64,000 nucleotides of DNA from Anaeromonas frigoriresistens (GTDB taxonomy: Bacteria > Bacillota > Clostridia > Tissierellales > SIT17). Below are positions 17,589 to 26,133 of the stretch, piece by piece (positions within the stretch are counted from its first letter, which is position 1; each line of letters starts with the position of its first letter). The position numbers and the translations under genes are program-made. The notes below the pieces were generated by a model that was given only the letters and a program-made list of their open reading frames with translations, was not told where the DNA came from and searched no databases. Where the stretch lies: contig NZ_WSFT01000028.1 of assembly GCF_016820655.1 (NCBI RefSeq), positions 62,001-126,000 on the forward strand. Direction: 5' to 3'.

Positions 17589-17712
17589 ACTTAATCCTCT
17601 TCCATCCAGACTTTACTGTCGGTCCTGGAATTTCACCAAGTCAACCGTATTTTCATACGGGTCGCGGACTTTACCGCCGGTCGGGAATTTCACCCTGCCC
17701 TGAAGATTAACT
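17589..17712 (-). promoter_or_regulatory. FMN riboswitch (RFN element)
   Basis: The minus strand holds the conserved RFN blocks in order: CAGGGTGAAATTCCCGACCG, GCGGTAAAGTCCGCGACCC, a variable hairpin (GTATGAAAATAC), TTGACTTGGTGAAATTCC and AGGACCGACAGTAAAGTC with TGGATGGAAGAGG. This is an almost consensus aptamer. A further hairpin TTAAGTATG/CATACTTAA (17572-17592) abuts its 3' end and may belong to the antiterminator switch. Confidence 0.97.
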
Positions 17713-17825
17713 ATTAATTTTTATTTTATTCTTAACTTTATTATAAAATATAGTTATTATTTTGTCAATAATATGTTAAGTGTTTTTTATTGTAAATTAT
17801 TACTCAAGTAATCCTGGTCGGTCCT

Positions 17826-17893
17826 CAGACTCTTCGACTACGCTCAGAGTGACAGTATAGTTGTCATCCTGAGCATAGCGAAGGATCTTATCT
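17826..17893. repeat. Interspersed repeat, locus 5 (inverted pair)
   Basis: AGACTCTTCGACTACG with CTCAGAGTGACA, then TTGTCATCCTGAGCATAG with CGAAGGATCTTA. The two halves are imperfect reverse complements separated by about 10 bases. The locus abuts the stop of the amidohydrolase. The rest of the 17713-17825 gap is AT-rich without visible features. Confidence 0.8.
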
Positions 17894-19053
17894 TATCCTC
17901 TATGAACAATTTTACCATCTATTATTGTAACTGCTGCTTTAGCACTAATGTCTCTTAAGGGATGTCCATCAAATATTACTATATCCGCATCCTTACCCTT
18001 TTCTATACTACCTATTCTATCCTCTACTCCTAATATCTCAGCAGCGTTTATAGTGATAGCTCTTAAAGCTTCTTCTTCATCTAAGCCAGCATTTACTGCC
18101 CAGGCAGCACATAAAGCTAATCTATCTAAAGGTATTACTGGAGCATCAGTCATTATTGCAAATTTTACTCCTGCTTCGTGAAGTACTTTCGGTGTTTCAA
18201 AACTCTTATTCTTTAACTCAAATTTTGATTTATGACCAAAGGTAGGTCCTATTATAACTGATTTACCATCCTTAGCTAATTCATCAGCTATAAGATGACC
18301 TTCAGTGCAATGCTCTAATGTGATATCCACATCAAATTCCTTAGCTATTCTAAGAGCAGTAAATATATCATCTGCTCTATGGGCATGGGCCTTTAATGGG
18401 ATCTCTTTTCTGATAACTCTAGCCATTGCCTCCATCTTCATATCAAATTCTGGCATTTTAGTCTGATCACCCTCTGCCCTGTCTTGCTTTTCTACATAAG
18501 CTTTAGCTTTGAATAGTGTCTCTCTTAATATGGATGCTGTAGCCATTCTAGTAGAAGGAGACTTTTTCATGCTATGATAAACCCTCTTAGGGTTTTCTCC
18601 AAAAGCTATTTTCATAGCAATACTTTCATCAATGATCATATTATCTATTCTGCTACCATAGGTTTTTATCAATGCAAATTGGCCACCTACTACATTAGCA
18701 CTTCCAGGTCCAGTAGCAGCAGAAGTAACTCCCGCTTCATAGGCTTCTTTTAATGTTTCATCCATTGGATTTATCCCATCTATTGCTCTTAATTGTGGAG
18801 TTACTGGATCAGTCATTTCATTTCCATCGTCCCCTTCAAACCCAATAGAACTTTCAAATAACCCCACATGACAATGGGCATCGATAAGTCCCGGTAGTAC
18901 TATCTTACCACCAGCATCAATTATTTCTGCATCTAAAGTCGCTACTATGTCTTTACCAACCTCTTTAATCTTTCCGTTTTCAATAAGTATACTACCGCCT
19001 TCTATCATCTCTCCAGCCATAGTATGAATATTACCATTTCTAATAAGTATCAT
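17893..19053 (-). CDS. Metal-dependent amidohydrolase (imidazolonepropionase-like)
   Basis: 386 residues. The composite beta-sandwich start (ILIRNGNIHTMAGEMIEGG), metal motif LPGLIDAHCHVG, later histidines KAHAHRADD and LEHCTEGH, and ITINAAEILGVEDRIGSIEKGKDADIVIFDG at the end define the amidohydrolase superfamily. The substrate is unknown; relatives in Clostridia are annotated only as amidohydrolases. Conserved Asp in MTDAPVIPL would be the catalytic base. It stands alone, with repeats on both sides. Confidence 0.88.
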   Translation of the reverse strand: MILIRNGNIHTMAGEMIEGGSILIENGKIKEVGKDIVATLDAEIIDAGGKIVLPGLIDAHCHVGLFESSIGFEGDDGNEMTDPVTPQLRAIDGINPMDETLKEAYEAGVTSAATGPGSANVVGGQFALIKTYGSRIDNMIIDESIAMKIAFGENPKRVYHSMKKSPSTRMATASILRETLFKAKAYVEKQDRAEGDQTKMPEFDMKMEAMARVIRKEIPLKAHAHRADDIFTALRIAKEFDVDITLEHCTEGHLIADELAKDGKSVIIGPTFGHKSKFELKNKSFETPKVLHEAGVKFAIMTDAPVIPLDRLALCAAWAVNAGLDEEEALRAITINAAEILGVEDRIGSIEKGKDADIVIFDGHPLRDISAKAAVTIIDGKIVHRG

Positions 19054-19112
19054 TTTGTTACCCCCTTTAAAATTGTATGTAAAAAATTATTTATCATAAT
19101 TAATAACTATAT

Positions 19113-19210
19113 AGTTGTCATCCTGAATATAGTTAAGAAACTTAAGACTCTTCGACAAGCTCAGAGTGACAGATTAGTAGTGTCATCCTGAGCAAAGCGA
19201 AGGATCTTTC
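19113..19210. repeat. Interspersed repeat, locus 6 (three partial copies)
   Basis: GTTGTCATCCTGAATATAG, then AAGACTCTTCGACAAG with CTCAGAGTGACA, then GTGTCATCCTGAGCAAAG with CGAAGGATCTT. Orientation is forward, reverse, forward. Upstream of the amidohydrolase and beside the structured element. Confidence 0.8.
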
Positions 19211-19309
19211 TTTTAATTATTGTTCGTCTGAGTACTGATAGATATATCACAATTCCTTCATTATTATGTCAAAAAATCTAGCAAAGATAAGAGAACCATT
19301 GTGGATATT

Positions 19310-19485
19310 TAGTTTGAAAACTTGACGAGGGTGAATGCAGAAAATCCGTGGATGAGACAGTAGGTCTCATCAGCCCCTATGGGACAAGACGTCCCACTGG
19401 GGCGGTTAGGATTTTCAAATGAACCCAGGCAGTAGTTTTCTCTAAATTTTAACCTGGTGAACGTTCTTTACTAGATTTTCAATAT
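19310..19485. ncRNA. Candidate structured RNA, multi-stem element of unknown class
   Basis: A compact set of nested stems. Outer pair TTGAAAA (19314-19320) with TTTTCAA (19476-19482). GAAAATCC (19340-19347) with GGATTTTC (19409-19416) encloses two hairpins: GATGAGAC/GTCTCATC (19351-19371), and CCCC..TGGGAC/GTCCCA..GGGG (19374-19402). A third arm pairs GAACCCAGG (19421-19429) with CCTGG and GTTC (19453-19466). GC content is well above the flanks and no frame is open. Strand is not determined. It does not fit the known riboswitches or ribozymes that I can recall. Confidence 0.6.
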
Positions 19486-19503
19486 TGCCAATATTAAAAT
19501 TTC

Positions 19504-20778
19504 CTACTCACTATAAATATTCTTACAATTAGTCTCCTTGATGAGAAACAATGACACTAATGAGATGATAATAACAACTAAACAAACCATAAAGGCCTTA
19601 TTATATGCCTCTACAGAGTAAACCCCTCCAGCTCCATCGGACTGTTCTAATACAAATCCAATAATAGGCTGAATTATAGCTGCAAATAGGAAACCACCCA
19701 TATTAGCTATAGAAGTAGATACCCCTGCATATTTCTCAGGGTTAACTTCCTTACCACAAGCCCAGGATAATACAAACCCTGAAGAAGTAAGTCCCATAAG
19801 GAAGAATAGCACATACATAAATCCTAAACTCATATTTCCTGGATTAACAAATAAAAATACTATCCATACCACTAAATATACAATAGAAAAAGCAGCAAAA
19901 GGTAATCTTCTCTTACCTAGCCTATCAGAGATATTTCCTACGATCAAACTTCCTATCATAAGCCCTAATGTCACCATCATAGTAAATATTGAAGCTTCTC
20001 CTTTGGTTAGACCATATACATCTATCATATATGGAACTCCCCAAGTTCCCATAAAAGCAATAACTGATCCAAATATTCCTCCCATTGCGAAGAATGCTGG
20101 CCATGTACGAGGATTAGTAAATACTATTTTAAGTCCATCCTTAATACTAGATTTCTTCTTTTCTTTTATAATAACTATAGGATCTAATCCTAAATCTTCA
20201 GGCTTGTTTCTTACTAGAATATAAGTAACTATAGCAATAATAACACTTATTCCCCCAATAACAGAGAAAGACTTTCTCCATCCAATAGCTGCCACTAATA
20301 CAACTAAAGGATATTGAGCAAGTAGTGCTCCTCCATTTCCGATAAAGGAAGTAAGTCCTGACATCCTACCAAACTCATCAGGCTTAAACCATTGAGATAA
20401 TATCTTTAAGGTTGAAATAAATACTACAGATACTCCCAGTCCTACCGTAAGTCTTCCTATATAAGCAAAGGTAATATTCGGGGCAAATCCAAATATCAAA
20501 GATCCAATACCTGCTAATATGATTCCTACAGATACAGTTTTTCTCGCTCCTAAAGTATCAGCCAAAATACCACTAGGTATTTGCATTAACATATATGGAT
20601 AAAAGTACATTGCTCCAAAATTCCCAAACTCTACATCAGTAATATTAAAAGAATTGATTAATTCTTGTCTTACTACTCCAGCAGCCACTCTATGGAAGAA
20701 AACGATTACATAAGCCATAGCTAAAACTCCCCATATAACCCATCTTCTATTGTAGCTTTTCTGATTTACACTCTCCAA
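19504..20778 (-). CDS. MFS transporter
   Basis: 424 residues from a TTG at 20778 that has GGGGGAG 5 bases upstream; an ATG ten codons further up (20808) has no such site. Twelve hydrophobic segments are evident. The MFS motif between TM2 and TM3 reads GILADTLGARKT, with a counterpart GNISDRLGKRRLP in the second half. The pattern RRWVIWGVLAMAYVIVFFHR resembles sugar-phosphate/anion permease and OFA-like carriers. The substrate is not determinable. It lies alone between the structured element and repeat locus 7. Confidence 0.88.
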   Translation of the reverse strand: MESVNQKSYNRRWVIWGVLAMAYVIVFFHRVAAGVVRQELINSFNITDVEFGNFGAMYFYPYMLMQIPSGILADTLGARKTVSVGIILAGIGSLIFGFAPNITFAYIGRLTVGLGVSVVFISTLKILSQWFKPDEFGRMSGLTSFIGNGGALLAQYPLVVLVAAIGWRKSFSVIGGISVIIAIVTYILVRNKPEDLGLDPIVIIKEKKKSSIKDGLKIVFTNPRTWPAFFAMGGIFGSVIAFMGTWGVPYMIDVYGLTKGEASIFTMMVTLGLMIGSLIVGNISDRLGKRRLPFAAFSIVYLVVWIVFLFVNPGNMSLGFMYVLFFLMGLTSSGFVLSWACGKEVNPEKYAGVSTSIANMGGFLFAAIIQPIIGFVLEQSDGAGGVYSVEAYNKAFMVCLVVIIISLVSLFLIKETNCKNIYSE

Positions 20779-20871
20779 GAAAACTCCCCCTTCGCATAAT
20801 ATGTCCACCTTAAAGTATATCTCAATTTTCTGAATTATTAAAGTAGTTTATTCCTTTCACTATAGTATAGA

Positions 20872-20909
20872 GTCTAAAAGATAAGATCTTTCGCTATGCT
20901 CAGGATTAC
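20872..20909. repeat. Interspersed repeat, locus 7
   Basis: AGTCTAAAAGATAAGATCTT then TCGCTATGCTCAGGATTACA, a single reverse-orientation copy between the MFS gene and the znuB terminator. Confidence 0.65.
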
Positions 20910-20911
20910 AA

Positions 20912-20944
20912 ATAAAAAAACCTCGGAGTGCACCCTCCAAGGTT
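20912..20944 (-). terminator. Terminator of zinc transporter operon
   Basis: AACCTTGGAG/CTCCGAGGTT with a 6-base loop and seven T residues on the minus strand, overlapping the znuB stop. Confidence 0.85.
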
Positions 20945-21755
20945 AACTTTTAAATATTTTCCCTTTAGCAAAAGCCGATATAAAATAAGCAGAAGCTGAT
21001 AAAAGTATGATGGTTGCTCCTGATGCTATATTAAAAGCATAGGATATAAATAATCCTGAAACAGTAAATAATACACCTAATAGACTTGATATAATCATAA
21101 TATTTTTCAAATCATAAGTGAATAACTTGGCAATAGCCGGGGGTATAGTAAGTAGGGCTATTACTAAGATAATACCCACTACTTTCAGTAATACTACTAT
21201 AGTAAGGGCTATCATAATAAAAAGGAAATTCTCCAGTAGTCTAGTTGGAATTCCTAATACTGATGCAAATTCTTCATCAAATAAATATACCTTCCAATAA
21301 TTAAATAATAATACCACTGAAGCTACTACTACTATATTTGCTATAATCATAATATTCATTGAGAAATCTGAAACAGTTAATATATCTCCAAATAAATAAG
21401 AAGTCATATCCGGTGGATATCCAGGCATTAAGGATACAAAGAAAATACCCAAAGCCATTCCAACAGACCAGAATATTCCCACTAATGCATCAGAGTTTGT
21501 CCTAGCCTTTCTATTTATACTAGATATAGATAGGGCAGCAAATACTGCAAATCCAAAAGCTCCAAGTATAGGTTCGAACCCTAATAAATATCCAAGACCT
21601 ATTCCTCCAAAGGAAGTATGGGCAATACCACCACTCATCATAACTAATTTTTTCTCTACTATAATAGTACCTATAATTCCACATACAATACTAGCTAGGA
21701 TTGCTGATATAAATGCATTTTGAAAAAAATTATAACTGAAGGCTTCTAATATCAT
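20943..21755 (-). CDS. znuB: Zinc/manganese ABC transporter permease (ABC-3 family)
   Basis: 270 residues with about seven to eight membrane segments. The start (SYNFFQNAFISAILASIVCGIIGTIIV) and the inner part VGIILVIALLTIPPAIAKL are typical ABC-3 permease features. It forms the channel with the ATPase encoded just upstream (4-base overlap) and receives metal from the lipoprotein encoded two genes upstream. Metal choice is inferred from the histidine-rich binding protein. Last gene of the operon. Confidence 0.92.
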   Translation of the reverse strand: MILEAFSYNFFQNAFISAILASIVCGIIGTIIVEKKLVMMSGGIAHTSFGGIGLGYLLGFEPILGAFGFAVFAALSISSINRKARTNSDALVGIFWSVGMALGIFFVSLMPGYPPDMTSYLFGDILTVSDFSMNIMIIANIVVVASVVLLFNYWKVYLFDEEFASVLGIPTRLLENFLFIMIALTIVVLLKVVGIILVIALLTIPPAIAKLFTYDLKNIMIISSLLGVLFTVSGLFISYAFNIASGATIILLSASAYFISAFAKGKIFKS

Positions 21756-22504
21756 TTCTCATCCTCCTCGTGAATCTTCAATACCCTATGAGGAGTTGGT
21801 CCATGGGCTACTAATTCCACAGGACAACCGTATACCTTTTCTAGAACATTTTGATCTAATTTAGTATCGTCTCCATGATAGTGAAGATTCCTATTTAAAC
21901 ATGCCACCGTATCAATATATGAGTTTATTACTCCCATATCATGGCTTACAACTAGAATAGTTTTATCTTTATTTAAAAGCTTTAATAAATTGTATATCTC
22001 TGTTTTAGAGTTGGCATCTAAGCTTGCTGTGGGCTCATCTAATATCATAACCTCTGGCTCTACCATAAGAGCTCTTGCTATCAATACCTTTTGAAGTTGT
22101 CCACCAGAAAGCTGAGATATCTGTCTATCTTTAAACTCTAATATACCTAGAGATTTCATTATTTCTTCTGCTTTTTTAACTTGATCTTTCTTAAATTTAT
22201 GAAGAATCTTAATTTTCCCTTCTAATGCCCCTAAAAGTATTACATCTAGGACACTTATAGGAAATTCCCTATCAAAGTGACTGAATTGGGGAACATAACC
22301 AATAGGTTTTTTAAAATTAATCTCGACTTCCCCATGATTAGGTTTGATCAATCCTAATAAAACCTTCAAAAGAGTAGTCTTTCCACCCCCATTAGGTCCT
22401 ATTATTCCTAAGAACTCTCCTTTTTCTACCTGTAGATTTATATTATCTAAAGCTCTAACTGGTCCATAATCTACACTAAGATCCTTTACTTCTATAACAT
22501 TCAT
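21752..22504 (-). CDS. znuC: Zinc ABC transporter ATP-binding protein
   Basis: 250 residues. Walker A GPNGGGKT, signature LSGGQLQK, Walker B VMILDEPTASLD and the switch histidine in VVSHDMG are all visible. The C-terminus KVYGCPVELVAHGPTPHRVL is typical of metal-type ABC ATPases of this family. It powers the permease encoded downstream. The gap to the binding protein gene is 10 bases. Confidence 0.94.
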   Translation of the reverse strand: MNVIEVKDLSVDYGPVRALDNINLQVEKGEFLGIIGPNGGGKTTLLKVLLGLIKPNHGEVEINFKKPIGYVPQFSHFDREFPISVLDVILLGALEGKIKILHKFKKDQVKKAEEIMKSLGILEFKDRQISQLSGGQLQKVLIARALMVEPEVMILDEPTASLDANSKTEIYNLLKLLNKDKTILVVSHDMGVINSYIDTVACLNRNLHYHGDDTKLDQNVLEKVYGCPVELVAHGPTPHRVLKIHEEDEK

Positions 22505-22514
22505 AAACTCACCT

Positions 22515-23459
22515 CTATTGAAGTACTTCCTTAAATTTTTCCGCTATCTCTTTCATACTCTCAATGTAATCCATAGATAATGTATCTATACTTATTGCAG
22601 CTCCATCAATCTCTTTTGCTATAGTTTGCGCTTGGGATTTATCAAATTCTTCTTGGTAGAATACGAATTTAATATTATTTTCTTTTGCAAAATCAATAAC
22701 TTCTCTAAGCTTTTTAGCTGAGGCTTCTTTGCCAGACTCTTCAATAGCCACCATATTTAGACCATAATCATCAGCAAAGTATCCCATAGAAGGATGATAT
22801 ATAATAAAGGATTGTTGACTAGCTCCTTCTACGCTTTCTTTTATTTCTTTATCTACTTTATCTATTTTACTTAAATATTCTTTAGCATTATTTTCATAGA
22901 ACTCTTTATTATCAGAATCTAACTTTATAAGTTCATCTCTTATTGTTTCTACCATCACCTTAGATCTTCTAGGTGACATCCATATATGAGGATCTACTCC
23001 TTCATGATCATGATCATCTTCTTCATGTTCATCTTCCCCATCATGACTATGCTCCTCATCTTCACTGAAATTTCTTTCAGGATGAACCTCTGCTACTATA
23101 TCAGATAAATAAACTATTTTTATATCTTCATTAAAATCTTCTATGTTTGGTAATATATTATTAACCTCTGCCGGTACCTCTATTGAAAAGTATAAATTAG
23201 CATCACTTAATTTAGTTAATTCCTTAGGTGTAGGTTGATAGTTAGCTTCACTATTTCCTGGTGGTATCATAGTAATCACTTCAACCTTATCTTTAGCGAT
23301 TTCTCTAATGAAAGATTCTTGAGGAGGTATTGATACCCCTACGATAGGTCTTTCTTCTCCATTCTCTTCGTTTTCTACATTTCCAACATCGGAAGTACAT
23401 CCAGTAGATATCACTATTAAACTTAATATTAAAATACTTATTGTAATTATTCTTTTCAT
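22515..23459 (-). CDS. znuA: Zinc-binding lipoprotein of ABC transporter
   Basis: 314 residues. Signal peptide with lipobox VISTGC, cleavage before C21, so it is anchored outside. Cluster A-1 fold. A long acidic, histidine-rich loop (EHSHDGEDEHEEDDHDHEG, about residues 145-163) precedes GVDPHIWMSPRRSK, the conserved metal-ligand helix. Such loops are typical of zinc rather than manganese binders. First gene of znuA-znuC-znuB, behind a strong promoter and a Zur-like palindrome. Confidence 0.95.
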   Translation of the reverse strand: MKRIITISILILSLIVISTGCTSDVGNVENEENGEERPIVGVSIPPQESFIREIAKDKVEVITMIPPGNSEANYQPTPKELTKLSDANLYFSIEVPAEVNNILPNIEDFNEDIKIVYLSDIVAEVHPERNFSEDEEHSHDGEDEHEEDDHDHEGVDPHIWMSPRRSKVMVETIRDELIKLDSDNKEFYENNAKEYLSKIDKVDKEIKESVEGASQQSFIIYHPSMGYFADDYGLNMVAIEESGKEASAKKLREVIDFAKENNIKFVFYQEEFDKSQAQTIAKEIDGAAISIDTLSMDYIESMKEIAEKFKEVLQ

Positions 23460-23470
23460 TATATCTCCCC

Positions 23471-23493
23471 TTATTGCAAATCATTTGCATTAA
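23471..23493. promoter_or_regulatory. Zur/Fur-family-like operator
   Basis: TGCAAAT-C-ATTTGCA (23475-23489) is a perfect 7-1-7 palindrome, and pairing extends to 23471/23493 with one mismatch. The layout with an AAT-N-ATT centre equals that of Zur boxes in Bacillus. It lies between the promoter and the ribosome binding site of znuA. Confidence 0.7.
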
Positions 23494-23506
23494 AATTCAT
23501 ACTACT

Positions 23507-23534
23507 ATTTTATCAGAATTTTTTCATCTGTCAA
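23507..23534 (-). promoter_or_regulatory. Sigma-A promoter of znuACB
   Basis: TTGACA (23529-23534), 16-base spacer, TAAAAT (23507-23512) on the minus strand. The Zur-like palindrome begins about 14 bases downstream. Confidence 0.75.
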
Positions 23535-23639
23535 TAGAATTATTTTATTCTTACCCTATATGAAAAAACTTTACCTTAAATGTCACAGATAATTTCATTA
23601 TTAACAAAAGTAAGTATTATTAGACATGATATAGACAAT

Positions 23640-23672
23640 AAAAAAAGGCTAGGTGACAACCTAGCACTTTTT
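23640..23672 (-). terminator. Terminator of M20 amidohydrolase gene
   Basis: GCTAGGT/ACCTAGC with a 4-base loop, followed on the minus strand by CCTTTTTTTATTG. Confidence 0.85.
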
Positions 23673-23682
23673 ATTGTCTATT

Positions 23683-24846
23683 TTATTTGATAGATTCATC
23701 AAATTCTTTTTTTATATCTTTTAAAGCTTCAGGATTCTTAATGACTTCAACTCCTGTTAATACTAATGCTTTAATTGTTCTTTTCATATTATCATAAGCC
23801 TCCTCTGTTAAGGTGGCTTCTGCAAACTCTTTAGTATGAGCTATTATCTCTTTACTACTTATCCCAAAGAAAGGATGGATAGTAGCACATTTATGACTTA
23901 CATTTCCAGCATCTAAAGATCCATAACTTTGCTCGGGATCAATAATCTCTTCTACTCCTGCCTCTTTAAGAAACTTAGTATAGATATTGGATAATACTTT
24001 ATTTGTTACCATATTATCATAGGAAGCTTCATAGTTCCTAAATTCTAAAGTAGTTCCTGCTGCTAATGAAGCTCCTCTAGCACAGTTTTTAACCTTTTCT
24101 GATAACTCTATTAAATATTTTTTAGTAGTTGCCCTTACATAAAACTGAGCTATGGCTAAGTCAGGGACAATATTAGCTGCCTTTCCTCCTTCTTTTATTA
24201 TTCCATGAATTCTTGCTGAAGGTTTCACATGCTCCCTTAATGCATTGATATTATTAAATGTATTTATAGCACCATCTAAGGCATTAATTCCTTTATCAGG
24301 ATCGGATGCAGCATGGGCACTTTTTCCCTGAAAAATAAATTCTATAGCTTCCATAGCTAAAGATTCTCCACTTTTACAATATTCCTTGGATGGATGGGCT
24401 ACCATAGCTACATCTACATTATTAAAAGCTCCTTTATCGGCCATTTCTACCTTTGCTCCACTGGTTTCCTCAGCAGGAGTGCCAAATACAATAACTTTTC
24501 CCCCAATACCTTTTATTAGTTTGCTCAGTACTATACCAGCTCCAGTATTAGTAGCTCCTAGGATATTATGACCACATCCATGACCAATCCCTGGTAATGC
24601 ATCGTATTCTGAAAGAAATGCAATAGTTGGTCCATCTTTTCCACTATCAAATTCTGCTCTAAAGGCTGTATCCATATTCATATACTTTTCATCCACATCA
24701 AAGTCATATTTCTTCAATAGGTCTACATGGGCTTTACTGGACTTATGCTCTTCATATCCTAATTCTGGATTATTATATATATATTCACTTAAATCTATAA
24801 GTTCCCTTTCCAATTCCCCTATTAATTTATCTATATCTTTATCCAC
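23683..24846 (-). CDS. M20 family amidohydrolase/peptidase
   Basis: 387 residues, probably starting at a GTG (24846) with GGGAGG upstream. Metal motifs of the M20D type are seen: GIGHGCGHNILGATNTG, TPAEETSGAK with the catalytic EE, and VAHPSKEYC. The dimerisation part includes FQGKSAHAASDPDKGINALDG. The ending SYGSLDAGNVSHKCATIHPFFGI recalls the aminobenzoyl-glutamate/dipeptide amidohydrolase subgroup. The true substrate is unknown. It is close downstream of the PLP racemase gene (gap 72 bases), so the two may be co-transcribed and act on an amino acid derivative. Confidence 0.88.
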   Translation of the reverse strand: MDKDIDKLIGELERELIDLSEYIYNNPELGYEEHKSSKAHVDLLKKYDFDVDEKYMNMDTAFRAEFDSGKDGPTIAFLSEYDALPGIGHGCGHNILGATNTGAGIVLSKLIKGIGGKVIVFGTPAEETSGAKVEMADKGAFNNVDVAMVAHPSKEYCKSGESLAMEAIEFIFQGKSAHAASDPDKGINALDGAINTFNNINALREHVKPSARIHGIIKEGGKAANIVPDLAIAQFYVRATTKKYLIELSEKVKNCARGASLAAGTTLEFRNYEASYDNMVTNKVLSNIYTKFLKEAGVEEIIDPEQSYGSLDAGNVSHKCATIHPFFGISSKEIIAHTKEFAEATLTEEAYDNMKRTIKALVLTGVEVIKNPEALKDIKKEFDESIK

Positions 24847-24918
24847 TATAATATCCCTCCCTTTTCTTGTATGTATTTTTCACTATTAGCATGAAACACA
24901 TAGAGCCCTTATTTCTTT

Positions 24919-25992
24919 TCAAATATACTCTCTATATAGATATTTAGAGTCCATAGCCCTTAATATAGCAATATAGTTTAGGTAAAAATCTACTTTATCT
25001 CCCACCTTATAAGTATGCTTAGAGTTAGTAATATCTAAAATAGTATGGTCACTACTTCCCCCTAGAATGGTTATATCTTTATCAAAAGGGGTCATCCAAT
25101 CTATAGCTACATCTTGCTTACCTACTGCACATATAGCTCTAATCATATCTCCTTTATCATCAAAATGAGGAACTTCACCAAAGGCATTTAAACTAATATC
25201 ACCTATTGGTTTTGATGGTTTCTTCTTTACTTCCACTATCTCTGTTGTTAATTTAAATGCATCTATAAAAGTATCTTCTATTCTACTATCCGTAACCTCC
25301 ACAGTACCTAGCATCAAGGCAGTTCCAAGTCTTAATTGATTTATTCCTTTAGGAAGTTTTTCTTTTTGTATTAAATGAAAACTACTAGAATTCCCCCCTG
25401 AAAGAGTACTGATATCAACATTAAATTCTTCTTTAATTTTCTTTTTTAATACTACAAGTTTCTCTAAATTTTCTATACTAGGCAATACTCCACCAAAGCA
25501 AGATAGGTTTGTTCCTAGTCCTATTAATTTAATCCCTTTTAACTTCAATATTTCTTCTACAATTAGTAAAATTTCTTCCTCGTCAAATATTCCTTCTCTT
25601 AAATCTCCCACATCAATCATTAAAATAATACGATGGATTATATTTCTTTTTAAAGCCTCCTTTGATAACTCCTTGATAGTCTCTATCTCTGAATTCAAGG
25701 ATATATCTGCATAGCGAACTACTTCTTCTGCATTACTAATCATAGGTAGTCTTAAAAGCATCTTTTCTGCCTTAATGTCTTTTAATAATTCAAGACTTTC
25801 TATCCTTGATTCCCCAATTATTTTTACTCCCCCATCCACTAGAGCCTGGGCAGTCTCTAATGATGCAGAGGTCACTTTGTTCACCCCTACTATTTCTACT
25901 CCTAATGAATCACATATCTCTACTAATCTTTTGGTATTATGAGTTATTTTGTTTAAGTCAATCTGAAGTCTTGGATATTTTGTCTCCCCCAT
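24919..25992 (-). CDS. Alanine/ornithine racemase-like PLP enzyme
   Basis: 357 residues. The N-terminal TIM barrel of alanine-racemase fold begins PRLQIDLNKITHNTKRLV; the PLP lysine is K39 in VGVNKVTSAS. GLGTNLSCFGGVLPS and TLSGGNSSSFH are features of the ornithine racemase (Orr) group known from Stickland-fermenting clostridia. D-ornithine formation is therefore possible, but no ornithine aminomutase gene is in the window, so the substrate is not settled. GAGG precedes the ATG. Confidence 0.8.
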   Translation of the reverse strand: MGETKYPRLQIDLNKITHNTKRLVEICDSLGVEIVGVNKVTSASLETAQALVDGGVKIIGESRIESLELLKDIKAEKMLLRLPMISNAEEVVRYADISLNSEIETIKELSKEALKRNIIHRIILMIDVGDLREGIFDEEEILLIVEEILKLKGIKLIGLGTNLSCFGGVLPSIENLEKLVVLKKKIKEEFNVDISTLSGGNSSSFHLIQKEKLPKGINQLRLGTALMLGTVEVTDSRIEDTFIDAFKLTTEIVEVKKKPSKPIGDISLNAFGEVPHFDDKGDMIRAICAVGKQDVAIDWMTPFDKDITILGGSSDHTILDITNSKHTYKVGDKVDFYLNYIAILRAMDSKYLYREYI

Positions 25993-26091
25993 ATTATCCT
26001 CATCCTTTTTTTAATTTTAGTCTTATTAAAATATATTCTTTCTTATTTTTAAATCCCCTTCATTTTATCGAAAATTTTAATTAGTTCTCTA

Positions 26092-26131
26092 CTTAAAAAA
26101 AGTCTGTCGATTTAATAATCGACAGACTTTT
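26092..26131 (-). terminator. Terminator of tex
   Basis: AAAAGTCTGTCGAT/ATCGACAGACTTTT, 14 pairs with a 6-base loop, and a further T-run on the minus strand. Confidence 0.9.
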
Positions 26132-26133
26132 AT

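Noticed and set aside
19340-19416. Hammerhead ribozyme suggested by CTGATGAG on the minus strand
   Set aside because: The required GAAA after stem II and the matching third stem with a cleavage triplet are missing; GATGAGAC is simply one arm of a perfect hairpin.
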